In this document: piece by piece, positions 26,816 to 34,848 of the stretch | How the letters are laid out: the number at the start of each line of letters is the position of its first letter | Numbering within the stretch: the first letter of the stretch is position 1 | From: Bernardetia sp. | GTDB lineage: Bacteria; Bacteroidota; Bacteroidia; Cytophagales; Bernardetiaceae | Length of the DNA: 61,592 nt | Direction of reading: 5' to 3' | Assembly (NCBI RefSeq): GCF_020630935.1 | Contig: NZ_JAHDIG010000020.1 | Coordinates: 1 to 61,592, forward strand | Notes under the pieces: generated by a model | Seen by the model: the letters and a program-made list of their open reading frames with translations, nothing else | Databases searched by the model: none | What the model was told of the DNA's origin: nothing | Made by a program: the position numbers and the translations under genes

Positions 26816-28099
26816 TTATATAGGTTCAAGGTTAGGAATTTCGATATAAAAGAGAGAGCCTTTACCAAATTCAGAGCTTACTTTTACATGCCCATTTATT
26901 TTTTGGAGCGTTTCTTTCAAAATATATAGTCCTAAACCAGAGCCTTTGCTTTCTTCATTGGCTCTATAAAACATATCAAAGATTTTTTTTTGATGTTCTT
27001 TTTCTATTCCTATGCCGTTATCTTGGATGGTTATACAGGCTTTTTCTTTATAAACATTTCCAGTTATTTTGATAAAACGAAACTTTTTACTTTTGTCAGA
27101 ATATCGGAAAGCGTTGGATATAATATTATTAAAAATAATTCCTATACGATATTTATCAGCATAAAATTCTTCTTCTTGATGAATATTGATGCTGATATCT
27201 ATTCCTTTTGCTTCTGGCAAATATTCAAATTCTTTAATCAGTTCGGTTATATATTCTTGCCAGTTTGTTTGTTGTGGTTTTATTTCGATGCGAGAATTAC
27301 GAGAATAATCTAAAATATCCTTTATGAAAGAGTCTAGCTTCAACAGACTTTTTTCTTTTAGTGATTCATAGTGTTTCAATTTTTCTGTATCAGTTTCTAG
27401 CTTTGAAATATTGATAAGTCCTAAAACAGAAGAAATTGGCGCACGCAAATCGTGGCTAACACTATAAACAAAGTTATCTAATTCTTTATTGGTCTTTAAA
27501 AGCTCTGTGTTTTTATCAATAAGGATTTTTTCTGACTCCAAAAGTTTATTGAAAATATTCTGATACGATTTTATAAGTACCCAAACTACCACAGGCAAAA
27601 TGAGCAAAAGAAGAATCATATTCACTTTTCCAAAAATTTTTTCGTGTTCGGAATTAACTTGAGGAAGACGAGGAAATATATCAAAATCAAACAAAACAAG
27701 CATTAGTGCTAAGGCTAAAGGCACAACTGTATGGAAGATTATATATTTCTTATAGCGTATATTGAGTACCGAGGGCAAGAGTAAGATAGAAACAAAAAAG
27801 AGAAAATGCAGATTACTATTTCTTCCAACAGCACTAGAAAAATAAAAAGTAGTAATATTAAACCCTAATAAAAACCAGTGTGCTGCCTGTTCTGTACCTA
27901 AATATTCTTTGATGATAAGTGTCATAAATAGGTAGAAAACTACAATCAGCCAATACCATAAGTTTTGCCATAAGCCTAAGTAAATATCTGGAATAAAACT
28001 CAAGGTTACCGATATAAAGAGAAAGAAGACCAAATAAGTGATATTCTTACTACGCTCTTGGCGTTCGTTTTCCAAAAAAAGACGAATGGCATTTTTCAT
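26816..28099 (-). CDS. Membrane sensor histidine kinase
   Basis: The first 180 residues hold about six hydrophobic segments, with short loops and no extracytoplasmic sensor domain, so the signal is probably sensed in the membrane. A short coiled coil (about 185-208) leads to the HisKA motif NFVYSVSHDLRAPISSVLG with His216. The ATPase domain has the N box (NNIISNAFRYSD), DNGIGIEKEHQ, the F box (FDMFYRA) and SKGSGLGLYI. The protein is 427 residues and complete. There is no response regulator next to it; the TPM gene lies downstream, 139 bases away. Confidence 0.92.
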   Translation of the reverse strand: MKNAIRLFLENERQERSKNITYLVFFLFISVTLSFIPDIYLGLWQNLWYWLIVVFYLFMTLIIKEYLGTEQAAHWFLLGFNITTFYFSSAVGRNSNLHFLFFVSILLLPSVLNIRYKKYIIFHTVVPLALALMLVLFDFDIFPRLPQVNSEHEKIFGKVNMILLLLILPVVVWVLIKSYQNIFNKLLESEKILIDKNTELLKTNKELDNFVYSVSHDLRAPISSVLGLINISKLETDTEKLKHYESLKEKSLLKLDSFIKDILDYSRNSRIEIKPQQTNWQEYITELIKEFEYLPEAKGIDISINIHQEEEFYADKYRIGIIFNNIISNAFRYSDKSKKFRFIKITGNVYKEKACITIQDNGIGIEKEHQKKIFDMFYRANEESKGSGLGLYILKETLQKINGHVKVSSEFGKGSLFYIEIPNLEPI

Positions 28100-28360
28100 T
28101 TTTCTTACAAAAAAAGATAAAGGAACAACTTACTCTAGTTAAAATAAAAAACTATAATAAACATCTTGTGCTAGAAAAAGCAGACTTTCAAACAGAATAC
28201 TATAATTGGGGAATATATGTATTTGCCAAAGTTTTACTTCCTAAAGATAATCAGAATTTAGTTTAATCTATAACAATCAAATCATAATCTTTCTGTATAT
28301 TGCTTATTGATTTTTGTAATAAAAGTATAATAAAATAAAATGCCAGCAAAAGGACTAAAT

Positions 28361-29125
28361 ATGAACATTGTTTTACTTACTGACTTTGGGTATCAAGATG
28401 GTTTTGTAGGAGTAATGAAAGGTGTTATCAAATCAATTTCTCCACACGCAAATTTGATAGATTTGGCGCACTCTGTTCCAGATTATGATATTTTGCGTGG
28501 CGCATTGCTTTTAGAAGCTCATTATAGTTATTTTCCGAAGGGAACAATTTTTTTGTGTGTCATTGACCCAGGGGTTGGGAGCGACAGGCAGCCTATCATC
28601 GTAAAAAGTGGAGGGTATTATTTTGTTGCACCTCACAATGGAATTTTGGACTTGATTACAGCCCTTGAAGATGTAGAACAATGTATTGAAATTACGAACA
28701 AAACCTATATGCTTGAAAGTGATGCTAATAGCTTTCATGGAAGAGATATTTTTGCACCAGTAGCAGCTCACCTTGCCAACGGAATTTCTATGGAAAATAT
28801 GGGAGAGGAAATTCATTATGATTGGTTTCTTAATTATCCATTCAGTACTTACAATGAAGAGGAAAAAATGGTAACAGGCGAAATACTCTCTTTTGATAAG
28901 TATGGAAACGCACTAACCAATCTTAGAGCTAGAAATAATATAAAATATGGTAAAATATTAGAGCAAAATGCAAGGTTTTGTAATTTTTTCTTGGAAGGTA
29001 GCGACAGATTACCCAATCTTATCAATGGCTCTTTTGGGAGAGTAGAAATATTTGTTCCTGAAGAGAGTGCTGAAAAACAGCTGCGTTTGCGTAAAGGCGA
29101 TGAGGTAATTTTGTACTTAGAATAA
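28361..29125 (+). CDS. S-adenosylmethionine hydrolase (DUF62 / SAM hydroxide adenosyltransferase)
   Basis: This family hydrolyses SAM to adenosine and methionine using activated water and is related to fluorinases and chlorinases. Motifs: LLTDFGYQDGFVGVMKGVI, VIDPGVGSDRQPIIVK, FVAPHNGILDLI, SFHGRDIFAPVAAHLANG and DKYGNALTNL. The halogenase-specific insert loop is not evident, so a hydrolase is more likely. Two starts are possible: the ATG at 28340 or the ATG at 28361, which begins right before ITLLTDFG-like residues as in relatives and has AAAGGA upstream. I choose 28361. The DoxX-like gene follows after 7 bases, so they form one operon. Confidence 0.9.
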   Translation: MNIVLLTDFGYQDGFVGVMKGVIKSISPHANLIDLAHSVPDYDILRGALLLEAHYSYFPKGTIFLCVIDPGVGSDRQPIIVKSGGYYFVAPHNGILDLITALEDVEQCIEITNKTYMLESDANSFHGRDIFAPVAAHLANGISMENMGEEIHYDWFLNYPFSTYNEEEKMVTGEILSFDKYGNALTNLRARNNIKYGKILEQNARFCNFFLEGSDRLPNLINGSFGRVEIFVPEESAEKQLRLRKGDEVILYLE

Positions 29126-29132
29126 CTCTTTC

Positions 29133-29768
29133 ATGACTGACTGGCTACTCAAAATAAAAGAAATCGTTTGGTTACAAATTTTTATAATTTATACTCGTTA
29201 CCTCATAGGAGGCACTTTTGTTTTTGCAAGCCTAATAAAAATAAAAGGACTGCGTTTTACTACCAATAGTGGTGCAGATGCTCCCATTGATTCGGCTTGG
29301 CATTTTTTCGAAACAATGTATCAATCAGGGTTGTATTGGCAATTCTTGGGTTTTGGGCAGCTTGTGGCTGGGTTTTTCTTAATGACACAACGTTATTCAA
29401 AACTAGGAGCAGCACTTTTTTATCCTATTATCCTTAATGTTTTTGTAATCACACTTTCTTATGAGTTTGGTGCAACACCTCTCATCACAGGTCTGATGCT
29501 TTTGGCAAATACTGTACTTCTTTTTTGGGAATGGAATAGCCTAAGAATATTTTTTAATCAATCTCTCATCAGAGACAACCCAAATAGAATAGAAAACAAC
29601 CTCATTTGGCAATGGCTAGGTTTGTTTTTGTTTGTCTTTACAACTTCTTATAGAATCTATACGAATAAATATGATATGTTCTTTTGGTTGGGAACATGTT
29701 TTTTAATAGGGCTAAGTGGATTTGTTGCTTGGCTTTGGAAAAGCAAATTCAAAACGCAAACTGTATAG
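29133..29768 (+). CDS. DoxX-like integral membrane protein
   Basis: Residues 15-40 (FIIYTRYLIGGTFVFASLIK), 65-95, 98-115, 120-140 and 165-205 form about five hydrophobic segments. The first helix followed by a GADAPIDSAWHFFETMYQSG loop and a QFLGFGQLVAGFFLM helix resembles DoxX/DoxD-type proteins, which are linked to quinone or thiol redox chemistry in some bacteria. The 211-residue length fits. It starts 7 bases after the SAM hydrolase gene. A strong terminator overlaps its stop codon. The biochemical role is unknown. Confidence 0.8.
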   Translation: MTDWLLKIKEIVWLQIFIIYTRYLIGGTFVFASLIKIKGLRFTTNSGADAPIDSAWHFFETMYQSGLYWQFLGFGQLVAGFFLMTQRYSKLGAALFYPIILNVFVITLSYEFGATPLITGLMLLANTVLLFWEWNSLRIFFNQSLIRDNPNRIENNLIWQWLGLFLFVFTTSYRIYTNKYDMFFWLGTCFLIGLSGFVAWLWKSKFKTQTV

Positions 29769-29786
29769 GCTTGCGTTTTGAATTTT
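29746..29786 (+). terminator. Terminator overlapping the DoxX-like stop codon
   Basis: AATTCAAAACGCAA (29746-29759) pairs exactly with TTGCGTTTTGAATT (29771-29784) across an 11-base loop that contains the TAG stop at 29766-29768, and continues into TTT. The hairpin's left arm is therefore coding. Confidence 0.8.
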
Positions 29787-29790
29787 TGAT

Positions 29791-29869
29791 TAGAGTATTG
29801 GACATGAACAAATATTTGTTGATGTTTTAGCGCAATACCAACAATTTTTATCTTATGTCTAGCACTCTA
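29791..29869 (-). repeat. Miniature element with exact 9-bp target duplication, copy B (79 bp)
   Basis: The element runs from TAGAGTATTGGACAT to the complement of TAGAGTGCTAGACAT (13 of 15 terminal positions pair). It is flanked by the exact duplicate ATTTTTGAT at 29782-29790 and 29870-29878. Its reverse complement shares AGACATAAGATAAAAATTG and the following GTTGGT/CTAAAACA block with the longer copies, but it lacks their right-hand CTGTTC hairpin, making it a shorter variant. It has no room for a protein. Confidence 0.85.
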
Positions 29870-29880
29870 ATTTTTGATAT

Positions 29881-30399
29881 TTATGCTTTCTTCTTATAGA
29901 TTTTTTTAGTGTCTTCGCCTTCTTTCATCAAGACTAATTTATCATCAGTAATTTCTACGATGGTGTAGTTTACAGGAGCTTTCTCTTTTCCTGCTTTACT
30001 ATCCCATTCCATCATTGTGATAGTTTTGCCATCATCAGACATTGTCCAATAGCCAACTACAGAAGAAGAAATTAAGCCCTCACCTACTTTTCTTTTATAA
30101 GAAAATTTGCTTTTGTTTTTTTTATCCCTTGAAAAAGTAAGCGTTTCGGCAGCAAAATCAGCTATTTTTCCGACATCTCCCTTTAGCTCAATATTTGATT
30201 TGATACCAGAAGCATCTTCTACGTTTTCAGAACCTTTTGCAAGGTTGGCATTTACATCATATTTCCAAGAAGAAGCCATTAGTTTCTCTCCTTCGGCTGG
30301 TATTTTTGCCTTTTTGCTTCCACAAGAAGAAAGATTAAATGATAAAAATAATACAGCTACAAAAGCAGTCAAGAGGTTGAATTTAAGATATGTTTTCAT
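29881..30399 (-). CDS. Lipoprotein of unknown function, lipocalin-like
   Basis: The lipobox LSSC gives lipidation at Cys26. The 172-residue protein then shows alternating strands and loops (MASSWKYDVNANL, TLTFSRDKKNKSKFSYKRKV, GYWTMSDDGKTITMMEWDS, YTIVEITDDKLVLMKEG). This matches the W...Y, T...F..DGT and hL.hs.d.L.L pattern of lipocalin-like exported proteins of Bacteroidota. Ligand unknown. It lies 52 bases downstream of the gene at 30452-32359 and is probably in one transcript with it. The miniature element B lies 11 bases beyond its stop. Confidence 0.75.
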   Translation of the reverse strand: MKTYLKFNLLTAFVAVLFLSFNLSSCGSKKAKIPAEGEKLMASSWKYDVNANLAKGSENVEDASGIKSNIELKGDVGKIADFAAETLTFSRDKKNKSKFSYKRKVGEGLISSSVVGYWTMSDDGKTITMMEWDSKAGKEKAPVNYTIVEITDDKLVLMKEGEDTKKIYKKKA

Positions 30400-30451
30400 G
30401 AAAATTAAAAGTTAATTGATAAATAAATTTGATTAATTTTTGAGAAGATTT

Positions 30452-32359
30452 TTATTCCCACTCATGGCATTTTGATATATTTTCTTTTTTCATTAGGTAA
30501 CCAAACTCACCCCTTCCACTAAAAAGGGTTTTGTCTCCGCTCATTTCGAAAAGACTCGGAATTTGGTCAATGGCAGTAAAATTCCAAACTGTTCCATTTA
30601 CTTTTTTGAAAAGTCCGATAGGAATAATTTCTACTGTTCCGTTTGGACGTTCGATAGCAGCCCATCCACTTGTTGCATAACCGATGACTGGATGAGGCCA
30701 TTTAGCATCTTTTACTTCACTGGGTGTATCTGTATGGACGAACTTCAATAGCTTTCCATATTTTCCGAAGCCTTCTAGGTTTGAAATCATTTTTCGGTCG
30801 TCTCTACAAGCCTGTGGCATTGTTGCTTCAATACGTCTTTGGAGAAGTTTATCGAAAAGTGATTGAATTTCAGAGCGACTTGCTTCATTCATTTCAAAAA
30901 CAAAAGTATTATAACCTATTTCAGTATTAGTATTTGCCATTTTATCTCTTGTAAAGCCTATTTCTAGTTCGTGAGAACCATTTGGAAGATTGAGTAAAAA
31001 TTTCAATATGTTTAAATGAACATCGTATTGATAACCACTTTTGTAGTCTAAACTTTCTGGATTTGGAAAAACATTAAAACCGATTGCTCCATTATTTTTC
31101 AAAAAGGTTTCTTCGTCTTTTTTCCAAACAAATAGTTTTTGGCTATATGTAAAACCATCTTTTTTTCTCCATTTCATCCCTACATAACGCTGTCCAGAAT
31201 TTAGAGGATTAGGAAAGTAGCCAACTAAAAATTTTCCGTTTTTAGGCGATAAAATTTTACTTGTTTTTTCTTTAGAACCCTCTCCAACAGGAATTTCATC
31301 TTTAAATAAGGCTACCTGTCCCAAATTATTTTTGTGATAATTTCCCTTTATATAAGGAGCTGCACTGATGGCTTTGTTGTAGGTTTCAATGGCTTTTTTA
31401 TGAGCTGCTTTAGTTTCTGCATTTGGATTTACAGTTTCAAAATCTGATGCCAAATCAGCTACTTTTTTGAGGTAGAGCAAACGAGGTTTTCCTTGTACGA
31501 AGTCTTCGCCGTCTTTGGCTGGAGTGATGGAAACGCCTTCTAAATATTGATTGATGATTTGAGGAAATAAAGGATAAATTTTAGGCAAATCTTGATTCAT
31601 AAACTGAATGCCCTTTTTTCCTGCATAACTTGTGCTGATATTGGCTTCTCCATACGTATCTATTTTTTCTTTGATGTCGGATAAGTCATTATTGACAAAC
31701 ATTTGCAACATAGAATATCCTTTCCAGCCCATTATATCATTAATATTACTAATATGAGGAAAGGTTTTGGATTTAAAATATGCCATAGCGTCAAAGCTGC
31801 CATCGTTATTAGACGAGCTAGACGAAGATGAAGCATTTGAGCTAGAGTTAGATTGTGTAGTCGCAACATTTGTGTTTTCTATATTGGCTACAAAGGAATC
31901 AAAAAATACATTGGCTTTTTTCTCATCTATTTTTCCAAGTTGCTTTGCTGTAATGAGTATCCAAATACGATATTCACTCATCCATACACGAATCAAAAAA
32001 TTGTTTGTACCACTTTTTACTTTTGCTTCTTGTCCTTTTAGGTTGCCATTATTGAGTTTTTTTACACTTCCATTGACATTGCCATAACTTGTAAAGGCTG
32101 CATCTATGTGTTCTTGTGGATTTTCGAAGGTAGCATCTCTTGTGATAAATGTTACTCTATATACTTGCTTTCCATCACTGGCTGTAAGGGTTTTGTAATC
32201 GCCATCAGTTTCTGTGGCTGGGTTAGCAGGGAAATTCATTTTAAATTTTCCTTCGCTATAATTATAAGTTTGCCAATCTGCTTTTGCTTCATAGAGTACA
32301 AAACTAAAGAGCATATAAAGCAAGGTTGCTCTAAGGAGCAATTTAATTTTTGATTTCAT
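30452..32359 (-). CDS. Large exported protein with a PsbP-like N-terminal domain
   Basis: A signal peptide (about 1-27, ending YEAKA) precedes WQTYNYSEGKFKMNFPANPA, the start of a PsbP/DUF1795-like domain to about residue 160. A Ser/Asn-rich linker (about 165-190) joins it to a 440-residue C-terminal region that I do not recognise. That region contains SMLQMFVNNDLSDIKEKI, MKWRKKDGFTYSQKLFVWKK, and a final repeat-like set of strands (WPHPVIGYATSGWAAIERPN). No membrane anchor or sorting domain is evident at the C terminus, so the mature protein should be periplasmic. 635 residues. Confidence 0.75.
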   Translation of the reverse strand: MKSKIKLLLRATLLYMLFSFVLYEAKADWQTYNYSEGKFKMNFPANPATETDGDYKTLTASDGKQVYRVTFITRDATFENPQEHIDAAFTSYGNVNGSVKKLNNGNLKGQEAKVKSGTNNFLIRVWMSEYRIWILITAKQLGKIDEKKANVFFDSFVANIENTNVATTQSNSSSNASSSSSSSNNDGSFDAMAYFKSKTFPHISNINDIMGWKGYSMLQMFVNNDLSDIKEKIDTYGEANISTSYAGKKGIQFMNQDLPKIYPLFPQIINQYLEGVSITPAKDGEDFVQGKPRLLYLKKVADLASDFETVNPNAETKAAHKKAIETYNKAISAAPYIKGNYHKNNLGQVALFKDEIPVGEGSKEKTSKILSPKNGKFLVGYFPNPLNSGQRYVGMKWRKKDGFTYSQKLFVWKKDEETFLKNNGAIGFNVFPNPESLDYKSGYQYDVHLNILKFLLNLPNGSHELEIGFTRDKMANTNTEIGYNTFVFEMNEASRSEIQSLFDKLLQRRIEATMPQACRDDRKMISNLEGFGKYGKLLKFVHTDTPSEVKDAKWPHPVIGYATSGWAAIERPNGTVEIIPIGLFKKVNGTVWNFTAIDQIPSLFEMSGDKTLFSGRGEFGYLMKKENISKCHEWE

Positions 32360-32969
32360 AGTAATAGTAATAGATTTTAGTTTTTTTTGAAAGAGTTTTA
32401 AAAATAGTGAAAAGGTAAATTTGGTGTAACAGACTTTTACGTCTTGTTTGATGTTTGAATGTACGGAAACCTATTCAAAAAGGGCAAAAAATAACTGGGA
32501 CAAAACTGGGACAATTTCTTAAAGTGCTTTTAATCAATGTTTTATGGATAGGATGGGAGTTATGTTTTCTAGTAAGAAACAAAGTACAACCTTCTTTTTT
32601 TAAGACAAAAAATCTGAAGTTTTAGCTAGTTGTACTTAAAAATTGCCTTCTTTATTCTTTGAAAACTTCTTAAAATGGTCAATGTTTTTATTTTTGAAGC
32701 CTACATTTTGGATGTATAATCACTTTATCATCAATGTTACTATTTTGATGATTTTGAAATATATTCTTTAAAAAAAGTTAATATATTTACATTATGTTAT
32801 AACAAGAAAAGTTTAATCCTTAGAATACTGTACATGAAATAAAAAGTTGTTAGTGTCGCTACACTAAAACACTAGCGAACGGCACTTTTACCTGTTCTAT
32901 GACTCACAGAATAGCAATATCTATTGATGTCCAGTACTCTATTTAATCCTATTCAAAAATACATTTGTT
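32360..32969. other. Intergenic region between divergent genes, with a miniature element
   Basis: The 610 bases separate two divergent genes. No ORF with coding character was found. It contains a short 11-bp tandem duplication (ACTGGGACAAA then ACTGGGACAAT, about 32493-32514) and the miniature element at 32821-32941. Promoters for both directions must lie here or in the element, but no clear TTG-N17-23-TAnnTTTG match was found. Confidence 0.6.
32821..32941 (+). repeat. Miniature element with exact 9-bp target duplication, copy C (121 bp)
   Basis: The element runs from TAGAATACTGTACAT to the complement of TAGAGTACTGGACAT (13 of 15 positions pair). The exact 9-mer TTTAATCCT flanks it at 32812-32820 and 32942-32950. 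Inside, GTGTCGCTACAC is a small palindrome and CTGTTCTATGACTCACAGAATAG a decayed hairpin. The right edge is only 28 bases from the ATG of the DUF2490 gene, so the insertion must have altered that gene's leader. Confidence 0.85.
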
Positions 32970-33782
32970 ATGTGGCAAAGAATCTCTTTTACTATATGGG
33001 TTGTTAGCCTATTTTTTTCACTACAAAAAGGTGTCGCACAGAGTGAATCAACTGCAAAGTTAGAGGAAACAGGACTTTGGAGTGGTGTATATCTCAAAAT
33101 GCGCTTCAGCAAACATTTAGGCTATTATGGTGAGCATCATTACCGTATGCGAAATAGTAAAGACCATCTATATGGTTTTGTAAATCAGTCTCGTCAAATT
33201 TATAACAGAGCTGGACTCAACCTCTTATTTAGCCCTTATTTTGAAGCTGTCATTGGACCTACCTTTGTTTTGAATTTTACACCTGACCCAGCTTCTTCTG
33301 AATATGAAAAAATGACCGTAGAACCACGTATTTGGCATCAATGGCTCTTTATAATGCCACCTATGGGACGAGTAAAGTTCTATCATCAATTTAGGTTTGA
33401 GCATCGTTGGAAACGCAAAAATAATATAGGAGCATCTCATAAATATACCAACCGTTATCGCTATAAATTTTTTGCCTATGTTCCTATCAATAAAAAGAAA
33501 ATTGGAGTCAAGACACTATTTTTTTCGCCTAGTGCCGAGATTTTTCTTCACTCTGGCAAGTCGGTAGTTTATCATCCTTTTGAAGATTTCAGAACCTATA
33601 ATGGTATTGGTTATGTCATTAATCGTAATTTGACATTTTTTGGGGGACACATGTGGACGTATGGACAAAAAACAACAGGTTTTGAATACAAAACAACACA
33701 TATCATAAGAATAAACCTTTTGGTAGGTTTAGATTTTAGAAGCCTAGAAGAACGGCTACCTCAAATTAATCTTGGATATTAG
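32970..33782 (+). CDS. DUF2490 family outer-membrane beta-barrel
   Basis: A signal peptide (about 1-24, ending GVAQ) precedes a protein dominated by amphipathic beta strands: LWSGVYLKMRFSKHLGYYGEHHYR, NRAGLNLLFSPYFEAVIGPTF, MGRVKFYHQFRFEHRWKR, RYRYKFFAYVPINK, and a final strand ending INLGY. The paired EHHYR and FRFEHR motifs are characteristic of DUF2490. The 270-residue size predicts a barrel of about 12 strands. The function is unknown. A miniature element has inserted just upstream, and a MORN protein gene follows 56 bases downstream, probably in the same transcript. Confidence 0.87.
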   Translation: MWQRISFTIWVVSLFFSLQKGVAQSESTAKLEETGLWSGVYLKMRFSKHLGYYGEHHYRMRNSKDHLYGFVNQSRQIYNRAGLNLLFSPYFEAVIGPTFVLNFTPDPASSEYEKMTVEPRIWHQWLFIMPPMGRVKFYHQFRFEHRWKRKNNIGASHKYTNRYRYKFFAYVPINKKKIGVKTLFFSPSAEIFLHSGKSVVYHPFEDFRTYNGIGYVINRNLTFFGGHMWTYGQKTTGFEYKTTHIIRINLLVGLDFRSLEERLPQINLGY

Positions 33783-33838
33783 ATAGCACTCAACAATTTT
33801 TAGTATTTTGTAATAGTAACTATCAATTCCTATTCTTT

Positions 33839-34717
33839 ATGAAAAAAATATTTTGGATTTCGCTCTTCTCTAATGTTTTACTGCTTGTAGGTTTAGTCTG
33901 GTTTTGGTCTCATAGCTCATCTACTGAAGAGAAATTAATATTTAAAACGCTAAAAACAAGCTATCAAGAGTATTTGAAAAAGGCTAATTTGGCTTTCTTT
34001 GAAAAGAATTACCAAAAATCTTTTATGTATTACTCTCTTGTAGATAGCCTTACAATAGATACTTTAGATTTAGAAGTTAAAGCCAAATATTACGTTCAAT
34101 CTCAAGAAGTTATCAAAGGAAATCTGGACAGTCTTAAATACATTCTGAAAGTTGCCTACACAGGAAGTATGGAAAAGGAAGAAGCACTCAGAAAACTGCA
34201 AGAAGAAATTGTAGAAAGAGACCGACAAATAGATACACTACATCATCAGTTAGATGAAACTAATATTGCCCTACACGATATAGAAGAAGTCAATCAAACA
34301 CTTTCACACAGATTAGAACAAACAGCAGAAGATAAATATCAAGTGCTTGACTTCACAAACAAAGAAAATACAAGTATTAGGTATTATGGTAGGGTTGAGA
34401 ATGATAAAGCCAACGGTTTTGGTATCGGAATTTTTGAAACTGGAGGGATTTATGAAGGAAACTGGAAAAACAATCTGCCTAATGGAAAAGGAAGATACGA
34501 ATGGAAAAATGAAGATGTGTATGAGGGCAATTATGTAGAGGGAAGAAGAGAAGGCTATGGAGTTTATATTTTTTCTTCTCAAATTCGTTATGAAGGCGAT
34601 TGGGTAAATAACCTACGAGAAGGAAGAGGAAAAATGTATTCTCCAGAAGGACAACTCTTGTTAGATGGTGACTGGATGAAAGACAAATTTCAAAAGAATA
34701 AGAAAAAGAAAGATTAG
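33839..34717 (+). CDS. Membrane-anchored coiled-coil protein with MORN repeats
   Basis: An N-terminal hydrophobic segment (about 5-25, LLLVGLVWFWS) anchors or exports the protein. A helical region with a long coiled coil follows (about 100-175, heptads in EALRKLQEEIVERDRQIDTL). The C-terminal third (about 180-285) holds about four MORN repeats: GYYG-like YYGRVENDKANGFGIGIF, GIYEGNWKNNLPNGKGRYEW, DVYEGNYVEGRREGYGVYIF and IRYEGDWVNNLREGRGKMY. MORN repeats bind lipids or proteins in some systems. 292 residues. It ends at the bidirectional hairpin repeat at 34755-34829. Confidence 0.88.
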   Translation: MKKIFWISLFSNVLLLVGLVWFWSHSSSTEEKLIFKTLKTSYQEYLKKANLAFFEKNYQKSFMYYSLVDSLTIDTLDLEVKAKYYVQSQEVIKGNLDSLKYILKVAYTGSMEKEEALRKLQEEIVERDRQIDTLHHQLDETNIALHDIEEVNQTLSHRLEQTAEDKYQVLDFTNKENTSIRYYGRVENDKANGFGIGIFETGGIYEGNWKNNLPNGKGRYEWKNEDVYEGNYVEGRREGYGVYIFSSQIRYEGDWVNNLREGRGKMYSPEGQLLLDGDWMKDKFQKNKKKKD

Positions 34718-34754
34718 ACGCTACTAAGACACTATTTCAAAAAGTACACTATCC

Positions 34755-34829
34755 TGTAAAGTGTGTAAGTTTAAAACTCTGCTTATTTCTCCATAGTGTT
34801 GGGTTTGCTATGGAGAAATGAACTTTACA
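34755..34829. repeat. Hairpin repeat, second family, copy c; likely bidirectional terminator
   Basis: The core stem ATTTCTCCATAG (34785-34796) pairs exactly with 34808-34819, and an outer stem TGTAAAGT (34755-34762) pairs with 34822-34829. The minus-strand sequence GTAAAGTTCATTTCTCCATA matches the copies at 10242 and 50594. It sits between convergent stops at 34717 and 34849, where it can serve both genes. Confidence 0.7.
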
Positions 34830-34848
34830 AAATCATCAATTAAAAACT

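Noticed and set aside
28140-28265. Plus-strand open frame in a gap reading NYNKHLVLEKADFQTEYYNW and a stop
   Set aside because: It lacks a start codon, runs back antisense into the sensor kinase gene and matches no family I know. It could be a gene fragment but the evidence is too weak.
32490-32515. Tandem ACTGGGACAAA repeat as an operator
   Set aside because: Two 11-base units only, far from both start codons, with no palindrome; chance duplication is as likely.
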